This document shows positions 54,491 through 63,802 of a stretch of 64,000 nucleotides of DNA, piece after piece. The number at the start of each line of letters is the position of its first letter. Positions within the stretch are counted from its first letter, which is position 1. The notes below the pieces were generated by a model. The model ran no database searches. It was not told the DNA's origin and saw nothing but the letters and a program-made list of their open reading frames with translations. A program made the position numbers and the translations under genes. The stretch lies in contig JAFVIB010000042.1 in assembly GCA_017474235.1 (NCBI GenBank), forward strand, positions 1 to 64,000, in the 5' to 3' direction. The DNA is from Alistipes sp. (GTDB lineage: Bacteria > Bacteroidota > Bacteroidia > Bacteroidales > Rikenellaceae).

Positions 54491-54521
54491 AAAAATTTGG
54501 GGAGCATTTCACTCCCCAAAT
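54491..54521 (-). terminator. Terminator of prs
   Basis: The stem ATTTGGGGAG/CTCCCCAAAT (54495-54504 with 54512-54521) has a 7-base loop and a T tract on the minus strand at 54491-54494. Confidence 0.88.
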
Positions 54522-54536
54522 CTCTATAACCAATTT

Positions 54537-55478
54537 CTAATGGAAGAAGATTGATGAAATCTCCTTATAGTTGTGTACACGCTCGATAACCTCAGCAAAG
54601 ATGTCTGCGCAAGAAAGTACTGTAAACTTATGCAAATCTTTCTCAGGATTGAGCGGAATAGTATCTGAAACGATAACCTCCTGCAATGCGCTCTCGTTGA
54701 TACGCTCGTAAGCTGCGCCTGAGAGTACAGGGTGTGTAATTGCTGCACGAACAGACTTTGCACCACGCTCCATAAGCATATTTGCAGCCATACAGATAGT
54801 ACCTGCGGTGTCAATCATATCATCAACGATAAGTACATTTCTGCCCTCTACATCACCAATAGCAGTCATAGAGCCGACAACATTAGCCTTTGCGCGCTCC
54901 TTGTGTGAGATGATAATCGGTGTGCCGAGCAGCTTTGCATAGGTTCCTGCACGCTTTGCACCACCCATATCGGGAGCAGCAATGGAGAGATCCTCAATAC
55001 CGAGGCTCTGAATGTAAGGAACAAACATACCGCTTGCATAGAGTGCATCTACCGGTACCTCAAAGAAACCCTGAATCTGGTCTGCGTGGAGGTCCATAGT
55101 CATCACACGATCAACACCTGCTGCGGTAAGCATATTTGCCACCAATTTAGAGGTAATTGGAACGCGTGGGCGATCTTTACGGTCCTGACGAGCCCAACCA
55201 AAGTAAGGGATAACGGCAATAACCTTATAAGCCGATGCACGACGAGCTGCGTCAATCATCATCAAAAGCTCCATCAGATTGTCCGACTTAGGGAAGGTCG
55301 ATTGAATGATAAATACTGTACAACCGCGAATAGACTCTGCATAGCGTGGCTGGAACTCGCCATCGCTAAACTCAAGGCACTCGCAGTCGCCAAGTGTTGT
55401 GCCATAAGCGGCAACGATTTTCTCTGCAAGGTAGCGTGATGAGCGACCTGTGAAGAATTTAATTTTGTGGATAGCCAT
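54537..55478 (-). CDS. prs: Ribose-phosphate pyrophosphokinase
   Basis: Prs makes PRPP from ribose 5-phosphate and ATP for nucleotide, His and Trp synthesis. The 313 residues are typical of class I. The catalytic-loop region FGWARQDRKDRPR, the DLHADQIQGFF motif and the PRPP-binding VLIVDDMIDTAGT are all intact. It is a single-gene unit with a terminator after it. Upstream lies a 240-base gap with three copies of a short AT-rich motif. Confidence 0.95.
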   Translation of the reverse strand: MAIHKIKFFTGRSSRYLAEKIVAAYGTTLGDCECLEFSDGEFQPRYAESIRGCTVFIIQSTFPKSDNLMELLMMIDAARRASAYKVIAVIPYFGWARQDRKDRPRVPITSKLVANMLTAAGVDRVMTMDLHADQIQGFFEVPVDALYASGMFVPYIQSLGIEDLSIAAPDMGGAKRAGTYAKLLGTPIIISHKERAKANVVGSMTAIGDVEGRNVLIVDDMIDTAGTICMAANMLMERGAKSVRAAITHPVLSGAAYERINESALQEVIVSDTIPLNPEKDLHKFTVLSCADIFAEVIERVHNYKEISSIFFH

Positions 55479-55490
55479 AATAAGAATGTG

Positions 55491-55719
55491 TTTTGGTATT
55501 TATTAAAAAAATCTATTAATACAACTTTCGGTCTTTTTGAGTCTCTTTTTGATATATACACCATTTTTGTTTTTGAATATGCTGCCCGGCATACCCTGCA
55601 AACAAAAATGCCGTCTATCCTCAAAAATAGCTCTCAAATAGCCTCGAAATAAATACCAAACCCCATTCTTTTCAAAACTGAGATATTCAGCATTGTCGTT
55701 TTTGGTATTTATTAAAAAA
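55491..55719. repeat. Three copies of a TTTGGTATTTATT motif, two as a 20-bp direct repeat
   Basis: TTTTGGTATTTATTAAAAAA occurs identically at 55491-55510 and 55700-55719, in the same orientation. An inverted copy (AATAAATACCAAA) is at 55648-55660. The right copy touches the engB stop codon and the left lies 12 bases before prs. The inner 190 bases contain no gene. The right and middle copies could pair as a hairpin after engB. Confidence 0.75.
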
Positions 55720-56316
55720 TTACTCCTTCTTCTTTAATATACTTTCAATATAGCTGACAATCTCATCTCTGCCTGTGCCCTTCTCAGACGAGGAGGCGAA
55801 CATTGGCGGAAGTTCCTCCCACTGCTGCAAGAGTGTCTGCTGATAGGTAGAGATACTGCGTTGCAGTTGTGTTTTGGAGAGCTTGTCTGCCTTAGTGAAT
55901 ATAATTCCAAATGGTACACCGCCCATACCGAGTTGCTCGATAAACTCAAGGTCTATCTTCTGCGGCTCAAGGCGTGAATCTACAAGTACAAAGAGGAAGT
56001 GCATCTTCTCGCACTTGAAGACATAGTCTGTAATAATCTTTGCAAAGCTGCCGCGTGTGCTCTTTGAGGTGCGGGCGTAGCCATAACCCGGCAAATCGAC
56101 CAGATACCAACTATCGTTGATAGTGAAGTGGTTGATAAGGCGAGTCTTTCCCGGGGTTGCCGAGACCTTTGCAAGTCCCTTATGCTGGGTGAGCATATTG
56201 ATAAGTGACGACTTGCCCACATTACTGCGACCGATAAAGGCGATGTCGGGCAAAGTGTCCTTCGGTACCTGCGAGATACGCTCGGAGCTGCACTTAAAGG
56301 TAGCTTTTGTTATCAT
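55720..56316 (-). CDS. engB: Ribosome biogenesis GTPase EngB/YsxC
   Basis: EngB is a small GTPase for large-subunit ribosome assembly. The 198 residues carry P-loop GRSNVGKSS (29-37), the switch region TPGKTR, DLPGYGYA, and the specificity motif TKADKL. It starts within the stop of the GH36 gene (TAATG), so it is co-translated with it. The AT-rich repeat region follows its stop. Confidence 0.94.
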   Translation of the reverse strand: MITKATFKCSSERISQVPKDTLPDIAFIGRSNVGKSSLINMLTQHKGLAKVSATPGKTRLINHFTINDSWYLVDLPGYGYARTSKSTRGSFAKIITDYVFKCEKMHFLFVLVDSRLEPQKIDLEFIEQLGMGGVPFGIIFTKADKLSKTQLQRSISTYQQTLLQQWEELPPMFASSSEKGTGRDEIVSYIESILKKKE

Positions 56317-58547
56317 TAGTTTACTTTTGTCAATTCGAGTACTACACTGCGGAAGTCGTTTCCGGCGCGAACTTCGCCAAGTGGTGCATTTTTAGTAAAG
56401 CCCTTGACAAGCTCCGGAATTACAATACCCTCCTCCATAAGATAACGACCGCTCACAACCTTGCCATCTATAGCCACAGGCTTGCCCTCGACCTCCGGAG
56501 TGACCTCGCGGATAGCATACTTGGCATCAGGATTAAGACCCTGAAGGCGGATGATGATATTCGACATATCGTGCTTAAAGAGGTGGCGGTATGCAAACAG
56601 AACGGCTCTGTCCTTATCCTCGGTAACATACATCAGCGATGTGAAGTCACGCTTACCCTCGTATGGCGATACAAGGCGGTAGAGGTCGCCCTGCTGAACT
56701 ACCGGACGGATTGTTTTATAGCCGGCAATAGCGCGAGCGGCATACTCCTTCTCGGCTGCGTTCATCTTTGACGGAACCATCTCCATACCCAAACGGCACA
56801 TTGAAGCCACATCAAAGCGATACTTTATAGGCATCAGTCGCTGTGTATATTTGCTATATGCCGAGCCTACATGGGCAGCAAGCATATTAGAAGGGAAGAA
56901 GTTCATTGCTCCCCACTGGATAAGCACGCGGTGGTACGCATCTGTCTGGTCAGAGGTCCACATCTCCTGGAAGTATGGCAAAAAGCCGTAGTTGAGGCGT
57001 GAGCCACCCGAAGCACAGAGCTGGATGACAACCTCAGGATACTTCGCACGGATACGCTTGAGAATCTTCTCGAGAGCGAGAGTGAAATCTACCGAGAGGT
57101 TACTCTGCAACTCTTTTGGAAGATATTGGCTCTGTGCGTTGTGCATAGACATATTGTTATCCCACTTGATGTAGTAGATGTCGGGATACTGCGATAGCAA
57201 ATCGTCCACAACCTTGAATACATGGTCCTGAACCTTCGGATTGGTAAGGTCGAGCAGCAACTGACTCTTTCCGCGACCGTAAGTAGGCTCGAAATCGGGG
57301 TGGCGGAGTACCCAATCGGGGTGCTTCTCATAGAGTTCACTTGTTGTATTGACCATCTCAGGCTCAATCCAAATGCCGAACTTCATACCGTTGTTGTGAG
57401 CAAGGTCTATAAGTGGACGGATGCCGTTAGGTAACTTTGAAGGGGCAATGGTCCAGTCGCCGAGCGATGTAGAGCCACCATTACGCGGATACTTATCGCC
57501 AAACCAACCGTCATCAACCACAAACAGCTCACCACCAAGCTCTGCAAAGTCTTTGGTCATATCGACCATACTTGTCTCGCTGATGTCGAAGTGTACACCC
57601 TCCCAAGAGTTGAGCAGTATCTCGCGGCTCTTTGTGCCGTCGAGTAGCTGATGTCTGCGAGCCCAACGGTGCAGTGAACGAGAAGCCTCGCCCTTGCCGT
57701 TTGTGGCGTAGGTAAAGACCATCTCAGGGGTTGCCAACGACTTACCACCTGCAAGTGTATAGTCGCTTGCGGCAGGGTTGATACCACCCATAAAGAGTGT
57801 CGGAACGCGGGCTGCAAGGGTGTTGTAGAACTCAAAGTGTGAGTTACCCATCCATACAAGCGTACCTGCGATTACAGGGCAAGCGGTCTCGTCAAGGCGA
57901 CCATCAAGACCGAGCATAAATGAGGCGTTGTGATACTGCGCAATGCGAGAAGCGGTAGTGGTTGTGATATTGTGTACACCCACAGGCAGTGGAATAACGC
58001 TCTCGTTGCACTCGTTCTTTACAGAGCCGTCGAGCTGCATCAGTACGCAGTTGTCTGACTGTATAGGCAGCACGGCAGACATATACTTCTGAAGAACAAT
58101 AGGCTTTTTGCCCTCGTTGAAGTACTCTGTGTTTATCTTGATGATATCGCAGTCGTTATATGCCGAGTAATTGACCTTGACAGCGAGGTTTGGATGAACG
58201 GTATCGCGCAACCAAACAGATACTCTTGTCAGCTCTTCGAGAGTGGTCTGCTCCACCTTCTCCACTGCGAACTTTGTGGCATTGTCGCCATCGTGCTGCT
58301 TGACAAGTGCCGCATAAGGGGCATCACAGAGAGTACCAAATGCCGGATAAGCGTCATACTTTAACATTCTTCCCGCTGCACGAATATCATCCACCTCGGC
58401 GCGAGAGCCGTAGTAACGGAAGTAGAGCGGCTTGCCGACCTCTGCCGTAAGACAGAGAGAGGTATTTGGTGTTGATAGCAGATAGTTCTCTGCCACTGCA
58501 CTACCGGCAATAGCGAGCAGAGAGAGAAAAATGAGAGCCCTTTTCAT
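56316..58547 (-). CDS. GH36 alpha-galactosidase, secreted
   Basis: This 743-residue glycoside hydrolase of family 36 has a signal peptide at residues 1-19 (MKRALIFLSLLAIAGSAVA). An N-terminal beta-sandwich precedes the catalytic barrel. IEPEMVNTTSELYEKHPDWVL is a strong family signature. The nucleophile Asp lies in YIKWDNNMS, where most members have KWDMNR-type sequence. The acid/base Asp lies in MWTSDQTDAYHR. It would release alpha-galactose from raffinose-type sugars or galactomannan in the periplasm. It is co-transcribed between glmS (11 bases) and engB (overlap). Confidence 0.88.
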   Translation of the reverse strand: MKRALIFLSLLAIAGSAVAENYLLSTPNTSLCLTAEVGKPLYFRYYGSRAEVDDIRAAGRMLKYDAYPAFGTLCDAPYAALVKQHDGDNATKFAVEKVEQTTLEELTRVSVWLRDTVHPNLAVKVNYSAYNDCDIIKINTEYFNEGKKPIVLQKYMSAVLPIQSDNCVLMQLDGSVKNECNESVIPLPVGVHNITTTTASRIAQYHNASFMLGLDGRLDETACPVIAGTLVWMGNSHFEFYNTLAARVPTLFMGGINPAASDYTLAGGKSLATPEMVFTYATNGKGEASRSLHRWARRHQLLDGTKSREILLNSWEGVHFDISETSMVDMTKDFAELGGELFVVDDGWFGDKYPRNGGSTSLGDWTIAPSKLPNGIRPLIDLAHNNGMKFGIWIEPEMVNTTSELYEKHPDWVLRHPDFEPTYGRGKSQLLLDLTNPKVQDHVFKVVDDLLSQYPDIYYIKWDNNMSMHNAQSQYLPKELQSNLSVDFTLALEKILKRIRAKYPEVVIQLCASGGSRLNYGFLPYFQEMWTSDQTDAYHRVLIQWGAMNFFPSNMLAAHVGSAYSKYTQRLMPIKYRFDVASMCRLGMEMVPSKMNAAEKEYAARAIAGYKTIRPVVQQGDLYRLVSPYEGKRDFTSLMYVTEDKDRAVLFAYRHLFKHDMSNIIIRLQGLNPDAKYAIREVTPEVEGKPVAIDGKVVSGRYLMEEGIVIPELVKGFTKNAPLGEVRAGNDFRSVVLELTKVN

Positions 58548-58558
58548 CTTTTTAGATT

Positions 58559-60406
58559 TTATTCTACAGTTACAGACTTTGCAAGGTTACGCGGCTGATC
58601 CACATTTCTGCCCTTGTTTACGGCGATGTAGTAAGCCAAAAGCTGCAACGGAATTGCTGTGAGCAGTGGGGTGAGGCACTCGGCAATCTGAGGCACCTCA
58701 AGAACATAGTCTGCCATATCGGCAACAATAGTATCGCCCTCGGTTACAATCGCTACAACCTTACCGCCACGAGCCTTAACCTGCTGGATGTTGTTTACAG
58801 TCTTCTCATAGACATTGTCCTTGATAGCGATAACCACCGACGGCATATCGTTGTCGATAAGGGCAATAGTTCCGTGCTTCATCTCGGCTGCAGGGTAACC
58901 CTCAGCGTGGATGTACGAAATCTCCTTGAGTTTCAGCGCACCCTCAAGGGCTGACGGATAGTTATAACCGCGACCCAAGTAGAGGAAGTTGTGCGCGTAA
59001 GTGAATATCTTTGCAAGCTCCTCAATCTTGTCATTGAGCTTGAAAATATCCTTAATCAGAGCCGGAACACGGCGAATATCTGAGGCAACATTTGCTACAA
59101 CCTCGTCGCTCACAGTGCCCTTCATCTGACCAATGAGCAGTGACATCATTGCAAGCACTGTAACCTGACCGGTAAATGCCTTTGTAGATGCAACACCAAT
59201 CTCAGGACCGACATGTATATAGCAACCTGAGTGTGTTGCGCGAGGGATAGAAGAGCCGATAACATTGCAGATGCCGAATACAAAAGCACCGTTAGCCTTT
59301 GCAAGCTCAAGGGCTGCAAGGGTGTCGGCAGTCTCTCCTGACTGAGAGAGCGCGATAAGCACATCTCCCGGGTTTACAACAGGGTTTGAGTAGCGGAACT
59401 CGCTCGCATACTCAACAACAACAGGGATACGGCAGAACTCCTCAAACAGGTGCTTGCCAATCAGTGCTGCGTGCCAAGATGTACCGCAGGCAACAATAAT
59501 AATACGGTTTGTGTTGAGGAACTTCTCCTTATGCTCGATAACGCCCGAGAGAGTTACCCTCTTGCCATCTGCCGAGATACGACCGCTGATACAGTCGGCA
59601 AGGGTCTTTGGCTGCTCGAAAATCTCCTTGAGCATAAAGTGCGGATAACCACCCTTTTCAAGCTGCTCGATAGACATCTGCAACTCGGTAATCTTAATCT
59701 CACTCTCTGAGGTGCTGTTGCTGTCAAAGACCTTCAGCTCCTGACCACGATTGATAACTGCAATATCGCCATCGTTGAGGTAGATAACCTTGTTTGTATA
59801 TTCGATAATCGGAGTGGCATCAGATGCAAGGAAATACTCACCCTCACCCACGCCGATAACGAGTGGAGACGACTGACGAGCCGCAATAATCTGGTCGGGA
59901 TTCTGCTTATCGACAATAGCGATGGCATAAGCACCTACAATACGCTTTGTAGCCTCACGGACAGCATCAAACAAAGAGCAGTTGTTTTTCTGCATAATGT
60001 ACTCGATAAGATGTACAGCAACCTCTGTATCTGTCTGACTGATAAAGTTATAACCGTGTGATGATAAAGCATCCTTGAGAACAGAGTAGTTCTCGATAGT
60101 GCCGTTATGCACCATAGCCAAACGACCCGACTGTGAGAAGTGAGGGTGGGCGTTTATATCATTTGGCTCTCCATGAGTTGCCCAACGGGTATGAGCAATA
60201 CCGATAGTACCGCTCAAATCCTTGCTTGCTGCAAAGTGTTCCAAGGCTTCGACCTTGCCCTTTGCCTTGTAAATATTCAACTCTCCATCTTCGGAAATCA
60301 TCGCTACACCGGACGAGTCGTAACCTCTATACTCTAATCGGTGAAGTCCCTGAATAAGAATGTCATAAGCTCTGCGCTTACCAATGTAACCTACAATTCC
60401 GCACAT
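58559..60406 (-). CDS. glmS: Glutamine-fructose-6-phosphate aminotransferase
   Basis: GlmS makes glucosamine 6-phosphate for peptidoglycan and LPS. The N-terminal glutaminase is intact: Cys2 nucleophile (MCGIVGYIG), HTRWATHGEPN and VHNGTIENY. Two SIS isomerase domains follow and the C-terminus ends LAKSVTVE, the conserved tail. The 615 residues are normal. It leads a glmS-GH36-engB operon. This is the one glutamine-dependent enzyme in the window with its nucleophile Cys in place. Confidence 0.96.
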   Translation of the reverse strand: MCGIVGYIGKRRAYDILIQGLHRLEYRGYDSSGVAMISEDGELNIYKAKGKVEALEHFAASKDLSGTIGIAHTRWATHGEPNDINAHPHFSQSGRLAMVHNGTIENYSVLKDALSSHGYNFISQTDTEVAVHLIEYIMQKNNCSLFDAVREATKRIVGAYAIAIVDKQNPDQIIAARQSSPLVIGVGEGEYFLASDATPIIEYTNKVIYLNDGDIAVINRGQELKVFDSNSTSESEIKITELQMSIEQLEKGGYPHFMLKEIFEQPKTLADCISGRISADGKRVTLSGVIEHKEKFLNTNRIIIVACGTSWHAALIGKHLFEEFCRIPVVVEYASEFRYSNPVVNPGDVLIALSQSGETADTLAALELAKANGAFVFGICNVIGSSIPRATHSGCYIHVGPEIGVASTKAFTGQVTVLAMMSLLIGQMKGTVSDEVVANVASDIRRVPALIKDIFKLNDKIEELAKIFTYAHNFLYLGRGYNYPSALEGALKLKEISYIHAEGYPAAEMKHGTIALIDNDMPSVVIAIKDNVYEKTVNNIQQVKARGGKVVAIVTEGDTIVADMADYVLEVPQIAECLTPLLTAIPLQLLAYYIAVNKGRNVDQPRNLAKSVTVE

Positions 60407-60449
60407 AAAGTTTTTATATTTGTTAGTTAATGATATTCAATATATCGCG

Positions 60450-60457
60450 CAAATATA
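60450..60457 (-). promoter_or_regulatory. Promoter of the glmS operon
   Basis: Minus-strand TATATTTG with TTTG at 60478-60481 (20-base spacer), 44 bases before glmS. Confidence 0.72.
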
Positions 60458-60550
60458 GTGATTTTAGCCCAAATGACCAAATAAACACCGTGCTATTACA
60501 TATAATGTAATGACATAGGTCTCGGATTTTGAAATTAGAATCATTTTTAC

Positions 60551-60558
60551 TAACTTTG
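60551..60558 (+). promoter_or_regulatory. Promoter of the HU-like / sigma-54 activator operon
   Basis: TAACTTTG with TTTG at 60528-60531 (19-base spacer), 19 bases before the ATG. This is a housekeeping-type promoter, not a sigma-54 site. Confidence 0.72.
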
Positions 60559-60577
60559 TGCGATTAAGTGCGTTTTT

Positions 60578-61186
60578 ATGATTGTAGATATTATTAACGG
60601 CTATTTGAAGAGCAATCGAAGATTGGTAATCCCCTCATTTGGTGCTTTTTTGGCAAAGGAGGATGGGGAGATTATCTTCTCGGAACTGCTCAAGAAGGAT
60701 GATGGCGTATTGCGCGAGGTGATGATGTCGAAGGGCAGAAGCGAGATTGAGGTGGCAGGAGCTATCGACCGCTTTATCTTCGAGGTGCGTCACGATTTGC
60801 AGAATACGGGCATCTGTTTAGTCGAGGGATTGGGTACTTTCCGCCGTACAGAGGATGGCTTGATTGCTTTTGAGCGTACTCTGCCGGCAGCGGTTGTAGA
60901 GCCTGAGGTGGTTGTTAAGCCTCAGCCTATTGCAGAGCCTGAGCCTCCTGTTACTCCTGTGGTGCCAAAAACACCTGTTCGCCCTACTCCGCCGCGTGGT
61001 GGTAAGCCACAGCGCAAGTCAAACAACTTTATTATGTGGTTTGCGGGGATTGTCATTGCGGCAGCTCTCTGTGCTTTGGCGTATGGTCTGTACTGTATGT
61101 GGAGTGCGCCTGAGAGGGAGGATATTGATGCTCAGATGGATGCCCAGCGTATCCCGATGATAGAGGTACCAAATACGACAAATTAG
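60578..61186 (+). CDS. HU-like (CCDC81-type) protein with membrane helix
   Basis: This 202-residue protein has an N-terminal domain resembling the prokaryotic CCDC81-type HU fold (MIVDIINGYLKSNRRLVIPSFGAFLAKEDGEIIF) and a second HU-like stretch (LEGLGTFRRTED-like). A Pro/Val-rich linker (104-146) and one membrane helix (151-174) follow, with a short acidic tail. Relatives often end in a SPOR domain, which is absent here. Its stop is one base from the sigma-54 activator start. A link between nucleoid and membrane is a reasonable guess, not shown. Confidence 0.78.
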   Translation: MIVDIINGYLKSNRRLVIPSFGAFLAKEDGEIIFSELLKKDDGVLREVMMSKGRSEIEVAGAIDRFIFEVRHDLQNTGICLVEGLGTFRRTEDGLIAFERTLPAAVVEPEVVVKPQPIAEPEPPVTPVVPKTPVRPTPPRGGKPQRKSNNFIMWFAGIVIAAALCALAYGLYCMWSAPEREDIDAQMDAQRIPMIEVPNTTN

Positions 61187-61187
61187 T

Positions 61188-62378
61188 ATGAATACGATAC
61201 TTGCTGTAAAACAGCGTTACGGTATAATTGGCAACTCGGAACTGCTCTCTCGTGCGCTTGAAATTGCGCTCAGGGTGGCTCCGACAGACCTCTCTGTGCT
61301 TGTTACGGGCGAGAGTGGCGTGGGAAAGGAGTTCTTTCCGAAGATTATCCACGACCATTCGGCACGCAAGCACGGTAAGTATGTGGCTGTCAATTGCGGA
61401 GCTATTCCCGAGGGTACGATAGACTCGGAGCTGTTTGGTCACGAGAAGGGTGCTTTTACGGGTGCTATAGATTCGCGTAAGGGTTACTTTGAGGAGGCTG
61501 ATGGCGGTACTATCTTCCTTGATGAGGTGGGCGAGCTGCCACTTAGTACTCAGGTGCGCCTGCTCAGAGTGTTGCAGACGGGTGAGTTTATCCGCGTAGG
61601 CTCGGCAAAGGTGCAAAAGACCAATGTCAGAGTTGTAGCTGCGACAAATAACAATCTGCAACGAGCTATTGCTGACGGTCGTTTCCGTGAGGATTTGTAC
61701 TACCGTCTCAATACCGTTCCGATTGAGGTTCCGGCACTGCGTGAGCGTCCGGAGGATATATATCTGCTATTTAGAAAGTTTGCAGCCGATGTTGCCGTGC
61801 AGTACCGTATGCCGGCAATAACCCTTGACGCTGCGGCTCGAGATATGCTTGAGCGTTACTCTTGGCGCGGAAATATCAGACAACTCAAAAATGTTGCCGA
61901 GCAGATTTCTGCCATCGAGCAGAGCCGAGAGATTACTGCTCCGATACTCTCGCGTTACCTGCAACAGGAGCGTACATCTTCAGCTCCGAGCCTGTCGGGA
62001 GCCTCTTCGTTTGACGATATGAATACGGAGCGAGAACTGCTCTATAAGGTGCTTTTTGATATGCGCACCGATATTAATGAGATGAAGATGATGCTTCAGC
62101 AGATGCGTGGCTACGGCGTAGGACATCCGATGAGTAGCGAGCCTCGTAAGGAGCTTGCGGGTTTGTTACCACAACCATCTGTAAGTCAAGAGTTTGATTA
62201 TGCAGAGGAGGTTGTCGATGAGCCGACAGTGCCTCACTCTAAAGCCGATATGCAGCGTGAGCAGATAGTGAGAGCTTTGCGCCGAAATGGAGGTTCTCGC
62301 AGGGCTGCTGCGGCAGAACTATTTATGTCTGAAAGGACGCTTTATAGAAGAATTAAAGAATTAGGTATAGAGGAATGA
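61188..62378 (+). CDS. Sigma-54-dependent activator without a sensor domain
   Basis: This 396-residue AAA+ enhancer-binding protein has Walker A GESGVGKE near residue 43, the sigma-54 contact motif GAFTGA, and Walker B GGTIFLDEVGELP. The C-terminal Fis-type helix-turn-helix is GGSRRAAAAELFMSERTLYRRIKEL. The AAA+ domain begins almost at residue 1, so there is no REC, GAF or PAS sensor. It overlaps lptE by four bases. Its targets are unknown; the tight neighbourhood suggests a link with envelope biogenesis. Confidence 0.9.
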   Translation: MNTILAVKQRYGIIGNSELLSRALEIALRVAPTDLSVLVTGESGVGKEFFPKIIHDHSARKHGKYVAVNCGAIPEGTIDSELFGHEKGAFTGAIDSRKGYFEEADGGTIFLDEVGELPLSTQVRLLRVLQTGEFIRVGSAKVQKTNVRVVAATNNNLQRAIADGRFREDLYYRLNTVPIEVPALRERPEDIYLLFRKFAADVAVQYRMPAITLDAAARDMLERYSWRGNIRQLKNVAEQISAIEQSREITAPILSRYLQQERTSSAPSLSGASSFDDMNTERELLYKVLFDMRTDINEMKMMLQQMRGYGVGHPMSSEPRKELAGLLPQPSVSQEFDYAEEVVDEPTVPHSKADMQREQIVRALRRNGGSRRAAAAELFMSERTLYRRIKELGIEE

Positions 62379-62878
62379 AAAGAGTACTGATACTTGCTCT
62401 TGCGGCTGTTACGATGCTTACAGCCTGCACTGTAAAATACTCGCTCTCGGGTGCGTCTATCCCGCCTGATGCAAAGACTTTCAGCGTGGCATATTTCCCG
62501 AATAATGCGCCGATGGTTGCACCGATTTTGAGTGCGACACTGACCGATGAGCTGACACAGCGTTTTGCTACACGAACTTCGCTTGTTCAGGTCGAGGAGG
62601 GTGGAGACTTTGCCTTTGAGGGTGAGATTGTGGGTTATAGTTCGACTACATCGTCGGTGTCAAGTGGCGAGTATGCGCTGCAAAACCGACTCACAATTAC
62701 AATCAAGGTCAAGTTTACCAATGTTATCGACGATAAGCTGTCGTTCAACAAGAACTTCTCGGCTTATGCAGATTACGACTCTACAAAGCTTCTGACCGAG
62801 GTTGAGAGTGAGCTTATCCCGCAGATTGTAGAGCAACTTGTAACAGATGTCTTCCAGGCAGCAGCGTCAAATTGGTAG
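62375..62878 (+). CDS. lptE: LptE family lipoprotein
   Basis: LptE is the outer-membrane lipoprotein plug of the LPS translocon. The 167-residue protein has a signal peptide and lipobox Cys18 (MLTAC), followed by [26 protein letters not shown], the Bacteroidota LptE pattern. It overlaps the sigma-54 activator gene as ATGA. Its partner LptD is not in the window. Confidence 0.88.
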   Translation: MKRVLILALAAVTMLTACTVKYSLSGASIPPDAKTFSVAYFPNNAPMVAPILSATLTDELTQRFATRTSLVQVEEGGDFAFEGEIVGYSSTTSSVSSGEYALQNRLTITIKVKFTNVIDDKLSFNKNFSAYADYDSTKLLTEVESELIPQIVEQLVTDVFQAAASNW

Positions 62879-62879
62879 T

Positions 62880-63308
62880 ATGGAGAGAGAACTTCGAGCA
62901 ATAGCCACATTCGATGTGGAGCAGTACCCGTGGTGTACGGCACTTAGGGCAGTGAAGGGGTGTGGAGAGCCTCTTGAGAGACTGCTATCTACAAATAGGG
63001 GCGTGGGTCTGCTGAAACTTGAGGGTATAGATGTCGAGCGACTTGCTGCGGTGAGTCAGAACGAGATGATAAGCCGTTTTCTCAATCTTGGCGACTATCG
63101 TATAGTTGCGCAGGAGGGCGAACCGGAGGTTGAGGTCGAGACAGAGGCTCATTTTGAGGATGACGACGATATTGTGAGTGAGGAGATTGCAGAAATTTAC
63201 GCAAAACAGGGGCTAAATTTGGAGGCAATTGAAATATATCGCAAATTAAGTTTGCTAAATCCGAAAAAAAGTGCTTACTTTGCAACTCAAATAGAGAAAT
63301 TAAGATAA
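62880..63308 (+). CDS. Small conserved protein with TPR-like C-terminus
   Basis: I chose the ATG at 62880 ([19 protein letters not shown]), one base after the lptE stop; an in-frame ATG at 62847 lies inside lptE. The 142-residue protein has no signal peptide or membrane helix. Its middle is acidic ([15 protein letters not shown]). The last 45 residues form a helix pair resembling a single tetratricopeptide repeat ([24 protein letters not shown]). The gene occupies the slot between lptE and secG as in related genomes. Function not known. Confidence 0.75.
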   Translation: MERELRAIATFDVEQYPWCTALRAVKGCGEPLERLLSTNRGVGLLKLEGIDVERLAAVSQNEMISRFLNLGDYRIVAQEGEPEVEVETEAHFEDDDDIVSEEIAEIYAKQGLNLEAIEIYRKLSLLNPKKSAYFATQIEKLR

Positions 63309-63324
63309 TTTAATATTTTTGTAT

Positions 63325-63672
63325 ATGTACACACTTTGTATTGTATTGGTACTTATCGCGAGCGTACTTATGGTGCTTGCAGTGTTGGTTCAGAACCCAA
63401 AGAGCGGTATGGCGTCTAACTTCGGCGCATCAAATCAGGTTATGGGTGTTCGTCAGACTACCGATTTCCTTGAGAAGCTGACTTGGGGTCTTGCTGTTGC
63501 AATCTTTGTTTTGAGCCTTCTTGCAACTCTTGCAATGGATTCAAAGCCAGCACAGAGCCCTGTAGCTGCTGAGGCTGCTGAGCTTGTTGAGGAGATGGCT
63601 GCACCTGCTGAGGGTGTTGTTCCACAGGCTGAGGTTCCTGCTGAGGCACCTGCTGAGACTCCAGCAAACTAA
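63325..63672 (+). CDS. secG: Preprotein translocase subunit SecG
   Basis: SecG is the accessory subunit of the SecYEG channel. I chose the ATG at 63325 (MYTLCIVLVLIASVLMVLAVLVQNPKSG), 115 residues; a TTG two codons upstream is less likely. Two membrane helices flank the conserved QNPKSGMASNFGASNQVMG loop. A C-terminal Ala/Pro/Glu-rich tail (residues 75-115) is longer than in E. coli SecG and is of low complexity. Two stem-loops follow. Confidence 0.93.
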   Translation: MYTLCIVLVLIASVLMVLAVLVQNPKSGMASNFGASNQVMGVRQTTDFLEKLTWGLAVAIFVLSLLATLAMDSKPAQSPVAAEAAELVEEMAAPAEGVVPQAEVPAEAPAETPAN

Positions 63673-63693
63673 GTTGCACAGGCGATAGATATT

Positions 63694-63720
63694 GGTCGGG
63701 TAATCTCTACCCGACCTTTT
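63694..63720 (+). terminator. Terminator 1 after secG
   Basis: The 9-bp stem GGTCGGGTA/TACCCGACC (63694-63702 with 63708-63716) has a 5-base loop and T4. Confidence 0.9.
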
Positions 63721-63737
63721 GTCTTTGTATTAAGAGA

Positions 63738-63773
63738 AAGCCGGCATAGGGTTGAGTCCTATACCGGCTTTTT
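63738..63773. terminator. Second hairpin after secG
   Basis: The 13-bp stem 63738-63750 with 63758-63770 has one C.A mismatch and is followed by T3 (five T with the stem end). It may serve as a back-up terminator or face the genes coming from the right. Confidence 0.75.
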
Positions 63774-63802
63774 GCTGTTCGGGTTATAAACCAAAGAACG
63801 CA

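Noticed and set aside
56316..58547. KWDNN in the GH36 enzyme as a dead nucleophile site
   Set aside because: The nucleophile Asp itself is present; only the following residue differs, and the acid/base Asp region is also kept.
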